Source: Amanita rubescens (lineage: Eukaryota > Basidiomycota > Agaricomycetes > Agaricales > Amanitaceae). Taken from it: a DNA stretch of 64,000 nucleotides. Of the stretch, positions 34,428 to 45,632 are shown in pieces. The stretch is from NCBI GenBank assembly GCA_015039365.1, contig WION01000009.1:496001-560000 (forward strand), in the 5' to 3' direction. The first letter of the stretch is position 1. Every line of letters starts with the position of its first letter. The notes beneath the pieces are model-generated. The model searched no databases. It had not been told where the DNA came from and saw nothing but the letters and a program-made list of their open reading frames with translations. The translations under genes were made by a program, and so were the position numbers.

Positions 34428-36492
34428 ATGGCATCATCTGTTTTCTACAGGTTCAAGTCGCAGAAAGATGAATCTCGAGTGACTTTCGATGGCACTGGCA
34501 TCTCAGTGTTTGACTTAAAGCGCGAGATTATACTAGTGAATAATATGACCAAGGCGAATGACTTTGATCTCAACGTTTACGATGCAACTTCTAATCAAGG
34601 TACGCACACGGCGGCCTCTGTCTGTTGGTGTTGGCGGATTCTCATTCTATCCCAGAGTACAAGGATGACTCGCAGATTATCCCTCGTTCTTCCTCCGTCA
34701 TCGTTAAGCGAATGCCTTCGGCCAAACCAGGGAAAGGAAAGGCCTCGTATTATGCTGCAGGTGCCCTAAACGCCGTCCCAACATCAGAGCCAGTGTCAAG
34801 GCTAGGCTCTGGCACGGTCACATGGCATAAAGGTGCCATGTCAAAACGATTCGACGTTATTAAGGAAGAAAACACCGCAACGGTATGCATCCTTACTGCA
34901 GACAGGTAGATGTGGTCTCAATCTCCTTAGCCTCCACCCTCTGCCATTATGCCAACATCTATTACGAAAGACGACGAGGCAGCCGCAATGGCTGCCATGT
35001 TCAAGGCCCAAACTGAGAACTGGGAGGAAACCCAGGAAAAGATGTCTCAGTTAGTGTCACCCATCGTGGATTTTGTCTGCGTAGTAGTCCTTGTTCTAAT
35101 GATCATAATTTCTTCTTGCACAACTTTGTTCCTCGGTTTTGAACAGCGCAACGCGGGTATACAGTAATGCCCGAGGGACCGGATTTAATCGAGGTGGAAA
35201 ACCACACGCATTTCAACATCAACCCTCCTCCGATCGGCCTCTTCCTCCAAGTTATGTCTGTTACCGCTGTGGTCAAAAAGGTTTGCAAGTATTTACTTCC
35301 TATGGACTTGTCTCCAATACTTCTCAAGGTCACTGGATACATGACTGTCCCACCAATAATGATCGGGAGTTTGATAATAGGCCTCGCATCAAGAGAACAA
35401 CTGGTATTCCTAGAAGTATGCTCAAGGCCGTCGAAAATCCCCATAGCGCGGAGCTAGGGCAAGGTGTCATGGTGACACCTGAAGGAGGCTACGTCGTTGC
35501 GCAGCCCGATCTGTATGTTGAAAAGTTGCCATGTCTGATTCATGATTCACTATGCACCATCCAGTGCCTCATGGCAACGACAGGTATCGCGTCTAAAGGG
35601 TCTAACCGCTGCGGAAGTTCGAGAACGCATGCCTACAGACCCGTCGCTGGTTTGTCCGATGGACAACAAGCTGTTCCGTGATGCTGTTAAAACGCCCTGC
35701 TGCGAAACTATCTACTGTGAAGAATGCATACAAACGCACTTGCTAGAACGCGACTTTATCTGTCCTCACTGCTTCAAAGAAAATTGCGTCCTTGGATAAG
35801 CTTATTGTAGATAAACCTACGCGAGTGCGTGTTTCTATTTACATAGAAAAGGCTATCGAGGAGAGTAGAAGAGAAGGAAAAGAGGAAGAATCGTCAACCA
35901 CTCTTTCAATTACCGAGGAAGGGCAGGTGTGTTCATTTCCTCAACAAAACCGTTAATAGGTTACTTACTACGGCACGCGCCTCAGACAGAACAAGGGGGC
36001 ATTGAACAAGACTTCCTTGAACAGGCCGGACTCAATATGGACATGCAACAAATGATTGCAGACAGCATCCCCCAGCTACAAGCCCAAATATCCCAAATTT
36101 CATTAATGCTCAACAACTCTTCACTCCCTAACCAAGTCCGACAACAGACCGAAATGCAGCATCACCAGCTCCAGATCCAGCTACAGCAAGCGCAAGCTGT
36201 GGCCGGGGCACTTGCCGCTGCCACCACATTCCAGCAGCAACAACAACAGCAGCAACAACAGCAACAGCAACAGATGCAAGATTCCTCTGGGGCCGGTATG
36301 GGATTCGGCTTTGGACAAGGTGGCGGGACGTGGACGACGCCGTTCACGGGTCAGCAGCCACCTAGTCAGGATTCCGCCTACCAGCGCTTGCCTTTGAACA
36401 ATCGCAGACGGAATCTCAAGCGAGATCGACCGTCTGATTTCCTTGAAGTAGGTGGCGAAGGTGACAGTAAAACCCCTCGATATTGGGAATGA
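34428..36492 (+). CDS. MPE1: Mpe1/RBBP6-like cleavage and polyadenylation factor
   Basis: Subunit of the mRNA 3'-end cleavage and polyadenylation factor with a RING-type putative ubiquitin ligase. The start is MASSVFYRFKSQKDESRVTF (34428). The DWNN ubiquitin-like domain includes FDGTGISVFDLKREIILVNN, FDLNVYDATSNQ, then EYKDDSQIIPRSSSVIVKRM after an intron. A CCHC zinc knuckle follows as YVCYRCGQKGHWIHDCPTN, spliced across an intron after the second Cys. The conserved block TTGIPRSMLKAVENP is next. The U-box/RING is VCPMDNKLFRDAVKTPCCET, IYCEECIQTHLLERDFICPH. A frame change near 35772 leads to SKKIASLDKLIVDKPTRVRV. The C-terminal exon is Gln-rich with a run of 14 Gln and ends SKTPRYWE at 36492. 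Nuclear. Domain order DWNN-knuckle-RING is diagnostic. Confidence 0.9.
36232..36273 (+). repeat. Polyglutamine-coding CAG/CAA tract (14 codons)
   Basis: Mixed CAG and CAA codons in the C-terminal exon of the Mpe1 gene encode 14 consecutive Gln, flanked by further Gln-rich sequence. Mixed codons suggest selection on the protein rather than pure slippage. Length polymorphism between strains is likely (inference). Confidence 0.85.
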
Positions 36493-36592
36493 GCGATGTG
36501 CATCGGCGTTTACGACATGTTCTTACACCCTTAATAGTTTTCACTCATGTGGATATGAGTATGTATCATGGTATAAAGTAATATATGCCCAA

Positions 36593-38973
36593 CTATGAAA
36601 CGATGGTGGAACGAAGTGCAGAATTTCCATCTCCGACACGTTTCAAAAGTGATTGTTGATAATCCTCCCAACCTGAAATCAGCTATGGACATTGAATGTT
36701 AGACGGTGCTTTGTTGGTCCTAAAGGGATGCAGATGTACTTCTCTCTGGCGTGAGGTCATGCCTTCCAAGAATGTCCTGAGAGTTTCCTTAAAGTCCTCA
36801 ATACGTTCCCGTTCAAAACGCCCCATCTCTGTCTTGACGAGTTTTGATACGTATTCGTATTCCTGCTTGGCTTCCCCCGCGCGTCGTTCGGACTGATTTA
36901 ATTCATCAGCAGGGATAGACGACGAAGCGGAACCAAGACTTGCCTCGGCGATCCGACTGAGAGAATACGCTAAACGGTCAGAGGAGATCCGTCCTTGAGC
37001 CCTATCCCTCTCATGACTCTGTTTTATTCTCAAAAGTTCATTTTCAGATGACTTCCACGCATGGTAAACGCGTATTCGTGAGCTGAAAGCATTCTAGCAT
37101 CCAGTGGTTCATCAATATCTCATATCAGGCAGATACTGTAACGCACCCGAACGGAACTTATCAATCTCGTATATTCGTCGGCTATTGAAATGTCATCACC
37201 CAGATTGATTCTTAATAACAAAATTAACAAACCGGTGCTCAAGAAAGTTATCATGTCTTGCTCGGACTGGCCAGTCTGCATTTCTTGGTACTTCCTTTCC
37301 ATCTCCGCTAGGCCAGCAAGCGAGGCAGATAAATCTTCGCCAATGTCTGCTTCAGCCAGGTCTGAGACGGACTGTGCAAACTCTCCCGCAGCAACAGAAA
37401 GCTCTGCGATAAATTTGTTCACCGACGCCTTCAATAAGCGGACTCTCGTACCTTGGCGTTGTTTGGTGACCTGCTCGACAGCTCTGACTAGAGCACGAAG
37501 TTGGGACTCCATATTGTCAAGGTATGATCTCTGTCTCTCAAACCACTTAAAGAATGTCACTACTTTTATGGAGGGAAATTAATTTGGTGACGTACTTCGT
37601 CTGTCTCATGGAAACGGGGTCCTGCAATACTTTGTCCGATAGAAGCCATAAATCCTCCTCGTTCATGTGCAAGTTCTGCTTTCCTCTGTTTAATCTAAGA
37701 ACGAGATAAATGTGACTTCCAGCGAATAAGAACGAACTCACATCTAGAGCAAAGGTGTCGCTTTCCAGGAAAAGCTTGAGATCAGAGTCCTTGCAAAGCA
37801 CCGGGTGGTTAGCTACTTTCTGTATGCATTTCTCGAGCGCTAAACGTCGTTGGCGAACGAACTGCTCATCAAACCGGTTGAGAGCACTCTTCTCAGGTAC
37901 AGGTGGAACCACGACTCCAGGGTTGTTCATGCAGAGCGTCTCGTATAGCCAAAGAAAATCCGAATATCGCCGAAGGACTGAAAACGCGGACCTTTGGAAC
38001 AACGGTGAAGTTGTCTAGAAAACAGCTGATTAAAAGTCTTGTATGTAATATGAAGCGTCTGTACCTGAGTGTGTACAGTATACATGATGTAAGGCCGAAT
38101 ATGATCCCCAACCTTCTGCGGATCTTCGACAGATATCACAAATAACGCTTGTATTTGGCTCTGGTTCCGGATTGCAATAGTTTTATCAGCCGAACATATC
38201 CCAAAGACGCGGAACCTTACCGATGCGTCCTGCTGAATATTCGTCTTCAAGGTCTGCCGGATTGGCTTGTCATCGTCACTATCATCGTCCACAGGAGGCT
38301 GAGGAGCGACTAACAAACTGCTCTCACCGCCCCATGCCATCTGTTCGTTCATCCATCCCGTTGTCGGCTCCGCTCCGAGCGAAAGGTTAGCAATAGAGTG
38401 GTCAATCCTCGTATGATCCGACTGCAAGAGAGATGTAAAACCCTCTTCTGCTGGGCCTGGGGATGATGGCATACTATCGGCTGGGAAATGAGATGTCTGG
38501 GGCGAGGATGGTTCGGTAATATGAGATACCACAGGTTCTGCATCACCTGCAAGGGTGCTTTCAATGAAATTTTCAGAATCGTTGGGCCTTATTGTTGCAG
38601 TTTCCGAGAATTGCGACTCTTGCTCAATGCTTTGCTTGAAGCCGGGAAGTCGATATGGTCCAACGTTCGGGCTATCGTCCTCTTCAGAGTGTGCCAGAGA
38701 CTCTGAATCTAGAGGGTCTTTTACGATGGACGTAGCGTGCTCCTCTGTTGACGTCTCGCGTGACGATGAGCCATATCCCGTATCTTGATACAGGGACTCG
38801 GATTGGTCGGTAGCAGTCGTCGTTGAGCCGAATGTTTCTGAACTGGATTGGCTTGTGGGAAATGGGGATGCCCATGGATCTGGCGAATTTGAGCGCTTCG
38901 CAAAAGGATCTGCGAAGGGGTTTTGCTCTAGGATGTGGCGTGAGGGTACCAAGAGGTCGTCGAAACTATCCAT
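36593..38973 (-). CDS. VPS5: Sorting nexin Vps5/SNX1-like retromer subunit (PX-BAR)
   Basis: Membrane-deforming retromer subunit for endosome-to-Golgi retrieval. The start is MDSFDDLLVPSRHILEQNPF (38973). About 230 residues of acidic Ser-rich disorder follow. The PX domain has FRVFGICSADKTIAIRNQSQ after SVRF, then DPQKVGDHIRPYIMYTVHTQ and, over an intron, FSVLRRYSDFLWLYETLC with the RRYSDF phosphoinositide-binding motif, NPGVVVPPVPEKSALNRFDE and FVRQRRLALEKCIQKVANHP. The Vps5/BAR helices include FERQRSYLDNMESQLRALVR, LLKASVNKFIAELSVAAGEF, AYSLSRIAEASLGS and KQEYEYVSKLVKTEMGRFER. The last small exon (after gtacat...ccatag) gives LISGWEDYQQSLLKRVGDGN and stops at 36593. Without that intron the frame ends early at 36683. 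All joints are in frame. Confidence 0.9.
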
Positions 38974-39139
38974 GTGTGAAATCAAATGTGACGCCCGAGA
39001 ATTGATCAGCTAAGTATATAATTTACAAAATATAATGATACACTCTAGGACAGCAAAAGGAGTGTGCTATGCAGGAGAGATGGAACCCAACACCAAGGAG
39101 CCCTTCAAGATTAACAAACAGACAGACGGCGAAGCAAAC

Positions 39140-39950
39140 TCAGGAGAGCAGCTTGTCTCCCCAGACCAGTCTATGTCGATGCGCACGATATGCTCCAGCC
39201 ACTGCAATGCAAAAGAGGAGGGCGCAACTGATGAATGATACAGCAAATATTGTTCGCATGATGAGCTTCCATTGCCAAGAAACAGGACTGTCGGAAAATA
39301 TAATGCGACGCCAGCGCTCGTAGAAATCAGTGTTGAGCCATGTCAAAGTATCAACCAGCTCCTGAGCCTATGAATAGTGTCATACTGAGGAAAACCTCGG
39401 AGCAAGACAGTAACTCACCTCCTTACGCCCCGAGTCATACATAGCACGGATTTCAGACACTTGCGACTCTATAGCGGGAAGCGTATCGTTGAGTTCTTTC
39501 AGCGACTCTTCTGATTCCTCTAGCTGTTTAGCAATATATGGCACCTGGTGCTCTAACGCTCTATTTGCTCGCATGTTATGTTGCTGCGATCGTTAGCACT
39601 GTTAGGACATTCTGGGATGTATGTACCTCAATTCCTGAATAAGCTTCCTGCATCATGCTGTCAATCGCTCGAAAATTGCTCAGTGTGGTAGAGATTTGAG
39701 ACTATGACAGAGAGATCAGCTACATTTCGCGGATACGCAAAGCACTAGATAACGAACCTCTACGGCCCTTAATTGGTATTCAAATTCCTGTGTTCTTCCA
39801 GACGCTTGCTTGACGGCCGCTTCCAGGCGGCTAGAAAATTGATATAAATGATGAGTTTCATGGGCGAGGAAATACTCACTTGGTAGAAACACGCTCGTCG
39901 AAACTAACTTTTCTCTTGAGTGGAGAGCCCTTCGCCTTGAACTGCGACAT
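39140..39950 (-). CDS. Small coiled-coil protein with C-terminal membrane anchor, unknown function
   Basis: The start is MSQFKAKGSPLKRKVSFDER (39950), basic and Ser-containing. Short exons follow with helical, charged sequence: RLEAAVKQASGRTQEFEYQL, NFRAIDSMMQEAYSGIE, then MRANRALEHQVPYIAKQLEE, SEESLKELNDTLPAIESQVS and EIRAMYDSGRKE. These look like a coiled coil. The last exon reads LTWLNTDFYERWRRIIFSDS, then one strong hydrophobic segment LIMRTIFAVSFISCALLFCI (about 39190-39250) and a short basic tail ending at 39140. This is a tail-anchored layout with a tail of about 18 residues. No known family is recognised; a role at the nuclear envelope, ER or spindle pole is possible but only a guess. 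Confidence 0.65.
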
Positions 39951-41373
39951 GGCAGAACGGTGTGAAGGGCAGAGGGACGAGGCCTGGATCATTCAATAAC
40001 TTCAAAAACGTGTGTGAGCCAAAAAAAATGTATTCAATATAGTCTTTGGCCGCATGCATAACCTAATATAGGCATCCCTTTTTTCAGCGTATTGAAAATG
40101 TGCCATACATCAATTGCCCGCTTTTCCATCCAATCTACTGCTACATCGTTTGCCAAGTTTGTATCAAGACTACTATGAACAGGTCTGTCTCCTGTTCATA
40201 CGTGGGCCGCTGGTCGCGTGCAATTCCTCTTGCGGCCCTTGAATCCTGGAAAGCGCTTGGAACGCAGTCGCTGGTGCTCCGATCGTTACCCTGGAGGTGC
40301 TAAGGTTAGTTTAACATTTCATCCTCTAATTTATTCGATTGATATTATTCAGTGCCTAGACACCGGCTTGGCGGTGTCCCAATCTTGGCCCGTCTAGTCA
40401 TGGCTAACTGTACAATGAAATAACATCAGAATTATTATATGAATGGATGTATATTAGAACATTGCAGAGCAAGGGCATTGGACACACGTCCAAATGGTAT
40501 ACGTACTAGATCGCCGGCGGCAGGAACCGCGGCACAACCGATCGACGCCCGGTGTCTGCGTTAGGCAACTTGGCGGCGTTAGCGAGCCTCTTGCACTTGC
40601 ACTTTGGGCTTGAGCCTCAAGGCTCGTTCCAGTGGTCTGCGGGCTGTGTAAAGAAGGAATCGAGATCTGGGTGCCTTGGGCCCTCGAGGATGGTTTACAT
40701 TATGCCACCGTGTCAAGTCCCCTGCTAGACGCTGGTCACGGTATGCAAGCAACCAGTTACATTTCATGACGTTGGCTCCACCAGTTGCGTGTCGAAGAAC
40801 GCATTCGCCGGAAGTTAGCTACGACTTGGGATTCAAACACCGTCCGCATCAATTGCAGTGCTTCTTCCATTTCGTCATCACTTTCAAGTTGTTCAAACTA
40901 TCGATTCTTCACAATTGTTGTTGCCACCCGTCCAAATGTCATTTTTGTCCGTTCCATTCTCGCAAGACAGTAATGGAAAGTTATTATGACTGGGGTTAAA
41001 GGTTCAATGACCTTTTTCCGTTGCTCTTGACGTCCTCGGGCTAACTCACCAGTGGCGACGCGTTCAGTACGGTGACTGCCTGAGGGCCTCTGGGTAGCCA
41101 CCCCCAATTCGCGGAGCTACGTCTCCTGTCATCGAATGCGTAAAAGTCAACTATTTACGCATTGGCTAGCCAACCATTGCGTCGGGCCGACACCTATCTA
41201 GTTTGGCGTTTACTGGCATGTCTTGCTCCAGTTGCGCTGCGTTAGCTTAAGGTGCTGACGTGCGCTACACGCATCTCCAAGGTCATACGATGCTCCCGTA
41301 ACGCTTTCGTGACCCGATTAAAGTATGTCAGCCAACATACGAAAGGCCTCGTTCTACCTTACCTGCAAATATC
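39951..41373. other. Intergenic region of about 1.4 kb, no gene recognised
   Basis: It lies upstream of both the coiled-coil gene and the chitinase gene, so it contains both promoters. A short inverted repeat gacaccg-ggcttgg-like loop-cggtgtc lies at 40359-40378. Several short open frames (40100-40303, 40579-40767 and 40676-40999) show no recognisable similarity. No transposon signature is seen. Confidence 0.5.
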
Positions 41374-42814
41374 ATGGTCTCTGTCCCGTTCACTTTGCTT
41401 GGATGTGCATTGCTACTTCGGTGCCATGCGTTGTTGATTCCCGGGACCACTGCCGGAATGCCCAATGAACAGGCAATGAACGTACCTACACAAGGTGCAT
41501 CTTGGTCAGCCCCACATTTCGTGGTCTATTCAGACTTCGGAATTGGCTTCTCGTCACCTCCACCTCCCTCGATGATCAGAGTACGTGAATCCCTGTACTC
41601 TTTTGCTGACGTGACACCATTTTCTATCAACAGGGATTTAATACTCTGTGGGTATCCCATGCGCCTGTTATCCGTCACTAATGATGTGTAGGAACCTCGC
41701 ATTTCTCTTGCTCGAAGGCCCATGGGATAATGTAATTGGTTTCTTCTTTTATCGGTAGAATGCACTTTTACTATTTCGAAGGCACAAACATGGGCTTCTT
41801 TAAATGATACACAGCGCTCTGCAATCAAGTCGCAGTATGCAGCCGCAGGTATCAACTTATTAGTATCTGCTTTCGGCTCCACAGATACACCTACATCATC
41901 GGGAGCCGACCCTGTTGCTACTGCAAACTCCATGGCGGCTTGGGTTCGACGGTACCAGCTGGACGGAATCGATGTCGACTACGAGGATCTCGCTGCCTTT
42001 CAAAAAGGTGACGGAAGCGCTGAGGTACATTCACGTACTTACAGTTTACCTGCAGTCACCCTAACGCTCATCTAGAATTGGTTGATAGCGTTTACACTGA
42101 CGTTACGAACCCAGCTTCCCGTTGGTCAATATCTCGTCACTCACGCCCGTGAGTAGTACCTAATTTCTGAGGGTGAAATAATATTTACCCGCAAAACGAA
42201 GCCCTAGCACCTTGGTAAAAAAAAATAGTTCTATTAATTGTGCCTTAGTAGCTGATTATCCGAAGGTTTGAGCCTAATGGATGGGGCGGGGGAGGCTACC
42301 TCAAGGTGCATTCCATTGTTGGAAGCATGATCGACTGGTATAATGTACAGTTCTACAATCGTGAGTCTGTGGCTTCTATTGTGGCAAACCTATTAATATT
42401 AGCGCCAGAAGGATTTACCGAATATATCACTTGCCCTAGCCTTTTGTCAGCATCATCTGAGACATGGCCAAATACAGCGGTCTTCCAGATTGCTGCTAGT
42501 GGCGTTCCTATGTCCAAAATTGTTATAGGCAAGCCCGCCATCTTGACGGATGCCAGCAATGGTTACATGGATCCTGTGATTATGGCGTCATGCTTGTCCC
42601 AAGCAAAAGACCAAAATTGGAGTAAGCGAGTCTGTCTAGTTTGTGGTATTCGACGCTTAATGGTACTTCACTAAATCCAGCAGGTGGTGTTATGACCTGG
42701 CAGGTGGGCACAACGGTCTCGTTTCTTATTTTGATCCTAAATTTGTACTAGTACCCCCATGCTACCGCTTCCTGGATCACCACCGTCCGATCGCAGTCAT
42801 GGCCCGTGGCGTAG
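41374..42814 (+). CDS. Secreted GH18 chitinase-like glycoside hydrolase
   Basis: Predicted extracellular chitinase or related beta-N-acetylglucosamine hydrolase. The start MVSVPFTLLGCALLLRCHAL (41374) is a signal peptide with probable cleavage near HALLIPG. The TIM-barrel core begins APHFVVYSDFGIG, then FNT and NLAFLLLEGPWDN, joined by introns. TWASLNDTQRSAIKSQYAAA and GINLLVSAFGSTDTPTSSGA lead to the catalytic strand QLDGIDVDYEDLAAF, a perfect DxxDxDxE with Glu as acid/base. After that come WLIAFTLTLRTQLPVGQYLV, FEPNGWGGGGYLKVHSIVGS, MIDWYNVQFYN, TAVFQIAASGVPMSKIVIGK and the end YPHATASWITTVRSQSWPVA at 42814. There are at least eight short introns. No carbohydrate-binding module is seen. Substrate is inferred from the family. 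Confidence 0.87.
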
Positions 42815-45632
42815 GTATAAAAAAAAACTCCTTCCACGTATACCTTACTTTGTACTTTGAGATACCTAGAATGCATCCTTCTCCCCAGGCAAGGTCGTGT
42901 GCTGTGCACCACACCTTTGTTCGTACTACAGACGGACCGGGCCGAAAGTTCCTGAATGGTAGGTAAGGCTAGCGCTCTCGCGTAGGAGCCGTATGGTGCG
43001 GTCCTTTGGGGCCATCGAGCTCGAAGCTTGAGGGGTCGGTTCATATGATATCTAACAGACTATAGTTCACATGAACTCTCATCACTATCTCGAGCCCCCA
43101 CCAGGCCCGATACCTTCGGGGTCCCTCCGCGATCATTAAATATGCATTGGTTTGACTGACAGTCGCCAATGTATGATAGTCTCAGGCAGGTTGTCGCCAA
43201 ACGTAACAAGATCGCGGCCGAGGCGAGGCGATCTCCAGTTCGTTCAAAGACGCTCGTGCGGTTATTTACTTTAGTCAGAATTCTGGCAAAAGTATTAGGT
43301 CTGTACCAGTCTCCCGAAAACGGCATGTATGCCAATAAAAAGTGGTAACTGTAGGTGTCATTGTTTATTTATTATACACTCACCCCCAAGTTGTCAAGGA
43401 GTCGAATGCCAGAATGAGATCCGTTTACTTAGTGTAAAACGCTAATCACTGCGCGGTAAGATATATCCGTGTATTATTCCAAGCTATGGATTCGAATAAT
43501 CGAACATCAATTCAGGAGATATTGGTGGGCACTATTACCACGAAGAGCGGTAAGTTGGGGATATATAATATATGTAGATATTGAGACGAAGTAGATCTAA
43601 GGATCTGTTCAATTTTTTTGTAGACTACTTCACACCACAATTTACAAATGATGATCACCGTATAATGGCACTAGCATTAGGACTGGAATGCGAATCATGT
43701 AAATCCAGCTGACATTCCCAGAGACTCTTTTATGTAAGACACGTTGAAGGTTCGTTGCTCAATGCCCGTCTCAACTATCTGTCTGTTTGTTTACAAGGCC
43801 TGACTATGGTAGTCTTTTCTTTTACCTTCTCAAGGTGAAATCTGCAAAAAATGTGAGATGTTGAAGGGAAAAAGCGGCCACTGACTCAAGGCGACAATTC
43901 GTCGCGGACTAGGGACCGTAGCGTAATTGTGTGACAGGAGCGCCAGAGACCCCTGACACAATTCGGTGAATGGAGTTTGGAAAAATCGACCTGAGCCCAG
44001 TCGGCAACCGTAGTGCTGTTCTGTTATACGATATCTCCAACGAAGAATAGAGAATTCTGGAATTAATGCTCGTTCTGTCTGACCAATTTTGAATTGTAAC
44101 GTACTTCGCGTATATCATAGGCTATAATAGTTGATGGTCCAGATTAACATAACGGGCTTTATAATTGCGTCATCCATGACGCAGCACAAACAAGATGTGG
44201 CGACACTAACCTGTCAGTTCCAACGTGTCCAATTTAATATACCAGATTGCGGACTCCACATAATCACCCGAACGAGTTGGTGAAGGGACTGGCTTGGAAC
44301 GAAAGGGGCGTAGTTAAGAAAGAGTACTGCTCACTCACTGCTGTCGACATTTGTGAATACCAAAGTGCTATCGCCAACCAGGTCCATCAGGACCGCCTTA
44401 TTTCACTCTGTCATTACGTACTTTGGAAGTCCAGGGCCAATATTTCGATGAGACACATTCCCTGCCGTCCCAACGCAGTATGGTGCTGGAAAAGCCGCAT
44501 TCTGCGCACACACACGTCTAATACTCGAGGTTGATGCGTGTCAAGTGACTTACTTTCACTAGCAAATTTGTCGGGGTGTTCGGGATCTTAGAAACCTTGA
44601 TTTCCACTGTGATTTCTCGACTTGAGCCCAGGATTTCACTTATACCGCTTCTGATAGAGTTTCAGTGAAGAATGAAGTAGCAGATAAATGATTAATGTGA
44701 TACCCACATAGAAGATGCGTCTGCTTCGTTTCTTACGAACCCTAGCGATGACCCATCGCTGGTGCGCACCTCTATTCGACCCGTGTAACTAAAGAACTGT
44801 CAATGAAAGATTACGGTTGATACTATCTCCCGAGTGTTACGTTGTAGGAGACGGTTCGGAGCGTTTCACAGCTTGCGGACGCATTATTAAATAACGTTAC
44901 TTCTGTGAAAGATCCTCACGTACGAGTTGTAGGAGTTGGTACCCTATAGCGAGTGTCTCACAGTATCCGTTTCGGAGGCAGTCCAAGAGCCAGGCGCTCC
45001 GCGTTTGTTCCAGGTTCGTATGCAGATACTACGATTAAGCCGCTGAAAAGGAGTACAAGCAAAACGGCGGTAAATCTGATAACCATTGGTGACGCAATGC
45101 CTTTTCTTTGCTCATCTATAAGTATGCTGTGGGGCTGTTCCTTAGTACAATAATATATTGTAGACCAAATCAGGGGAAGTAGGCATGGCATTTGTCTTCG
45201 TGAAGTCTAGCGTGTCTCAAGATCACGTATTGACATGAGAATAATGGCTTTAACCATGCGTGGTGGGGTTTGAGAGGCGAATTATGATAACGGTGCTCGG
45301 CTCACCGACATGAGGATAACATGTCCGCTGATCTTCTTTCTATACTTAGATCAACGGTCTTTGTTATTAGCCAAGTACAATGATATCCAGCGTAAAATAC
45401 ACAATAACAATAAAAGCGTAGGCTACTTTGCCAAGGAAGAAGCTAAGCATTGGGATGTATTATAACTCCAAAAAAAAGGTCCACAGGAGTGCACGGATGA
45501 GATTAATGTGACGAATAATGGGGTGCATACTAATTGGTCCGGAGAAGTGCGTCCGATGGGTCAGGGTTAATGCACAGGCACATGAATGAGTCAGGAAAAG
45601 AATGGTAAAAAAATCGAATGAATGAGAATTGT
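42815..45632. other. Gene-poor region of about 2.8 kb
   Basis: This is the longest stretch here without a recognisable gene. Open frames are short (42748-43044, 43060-43335, 44247-44534 and 44953-45191) and do not match a family I know. A loose repeated phrase with gttgtaggag occurs near 44843 and 44929. A C/D-box-like pair lies at 43648-43712 (see findings). No terminal repeats, target duplications or reverse-transcriptase motifs were seen, so a decayed transposon is not supported. Confidence 0.5.

Noticed and set aside
43489..43505. Possible tRNA 3' part ggattcgaataatcgaac
   Set aside because: No clover-leaf could be drawn and no A box lies at the right distance on either strand.
42815..45632. 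Decayed retrotransposon filling the gene-poor region
   Set aside because: No reverse transcriptase, integrase or transposase motifs, long terminal repeats or target duplications were recognised.
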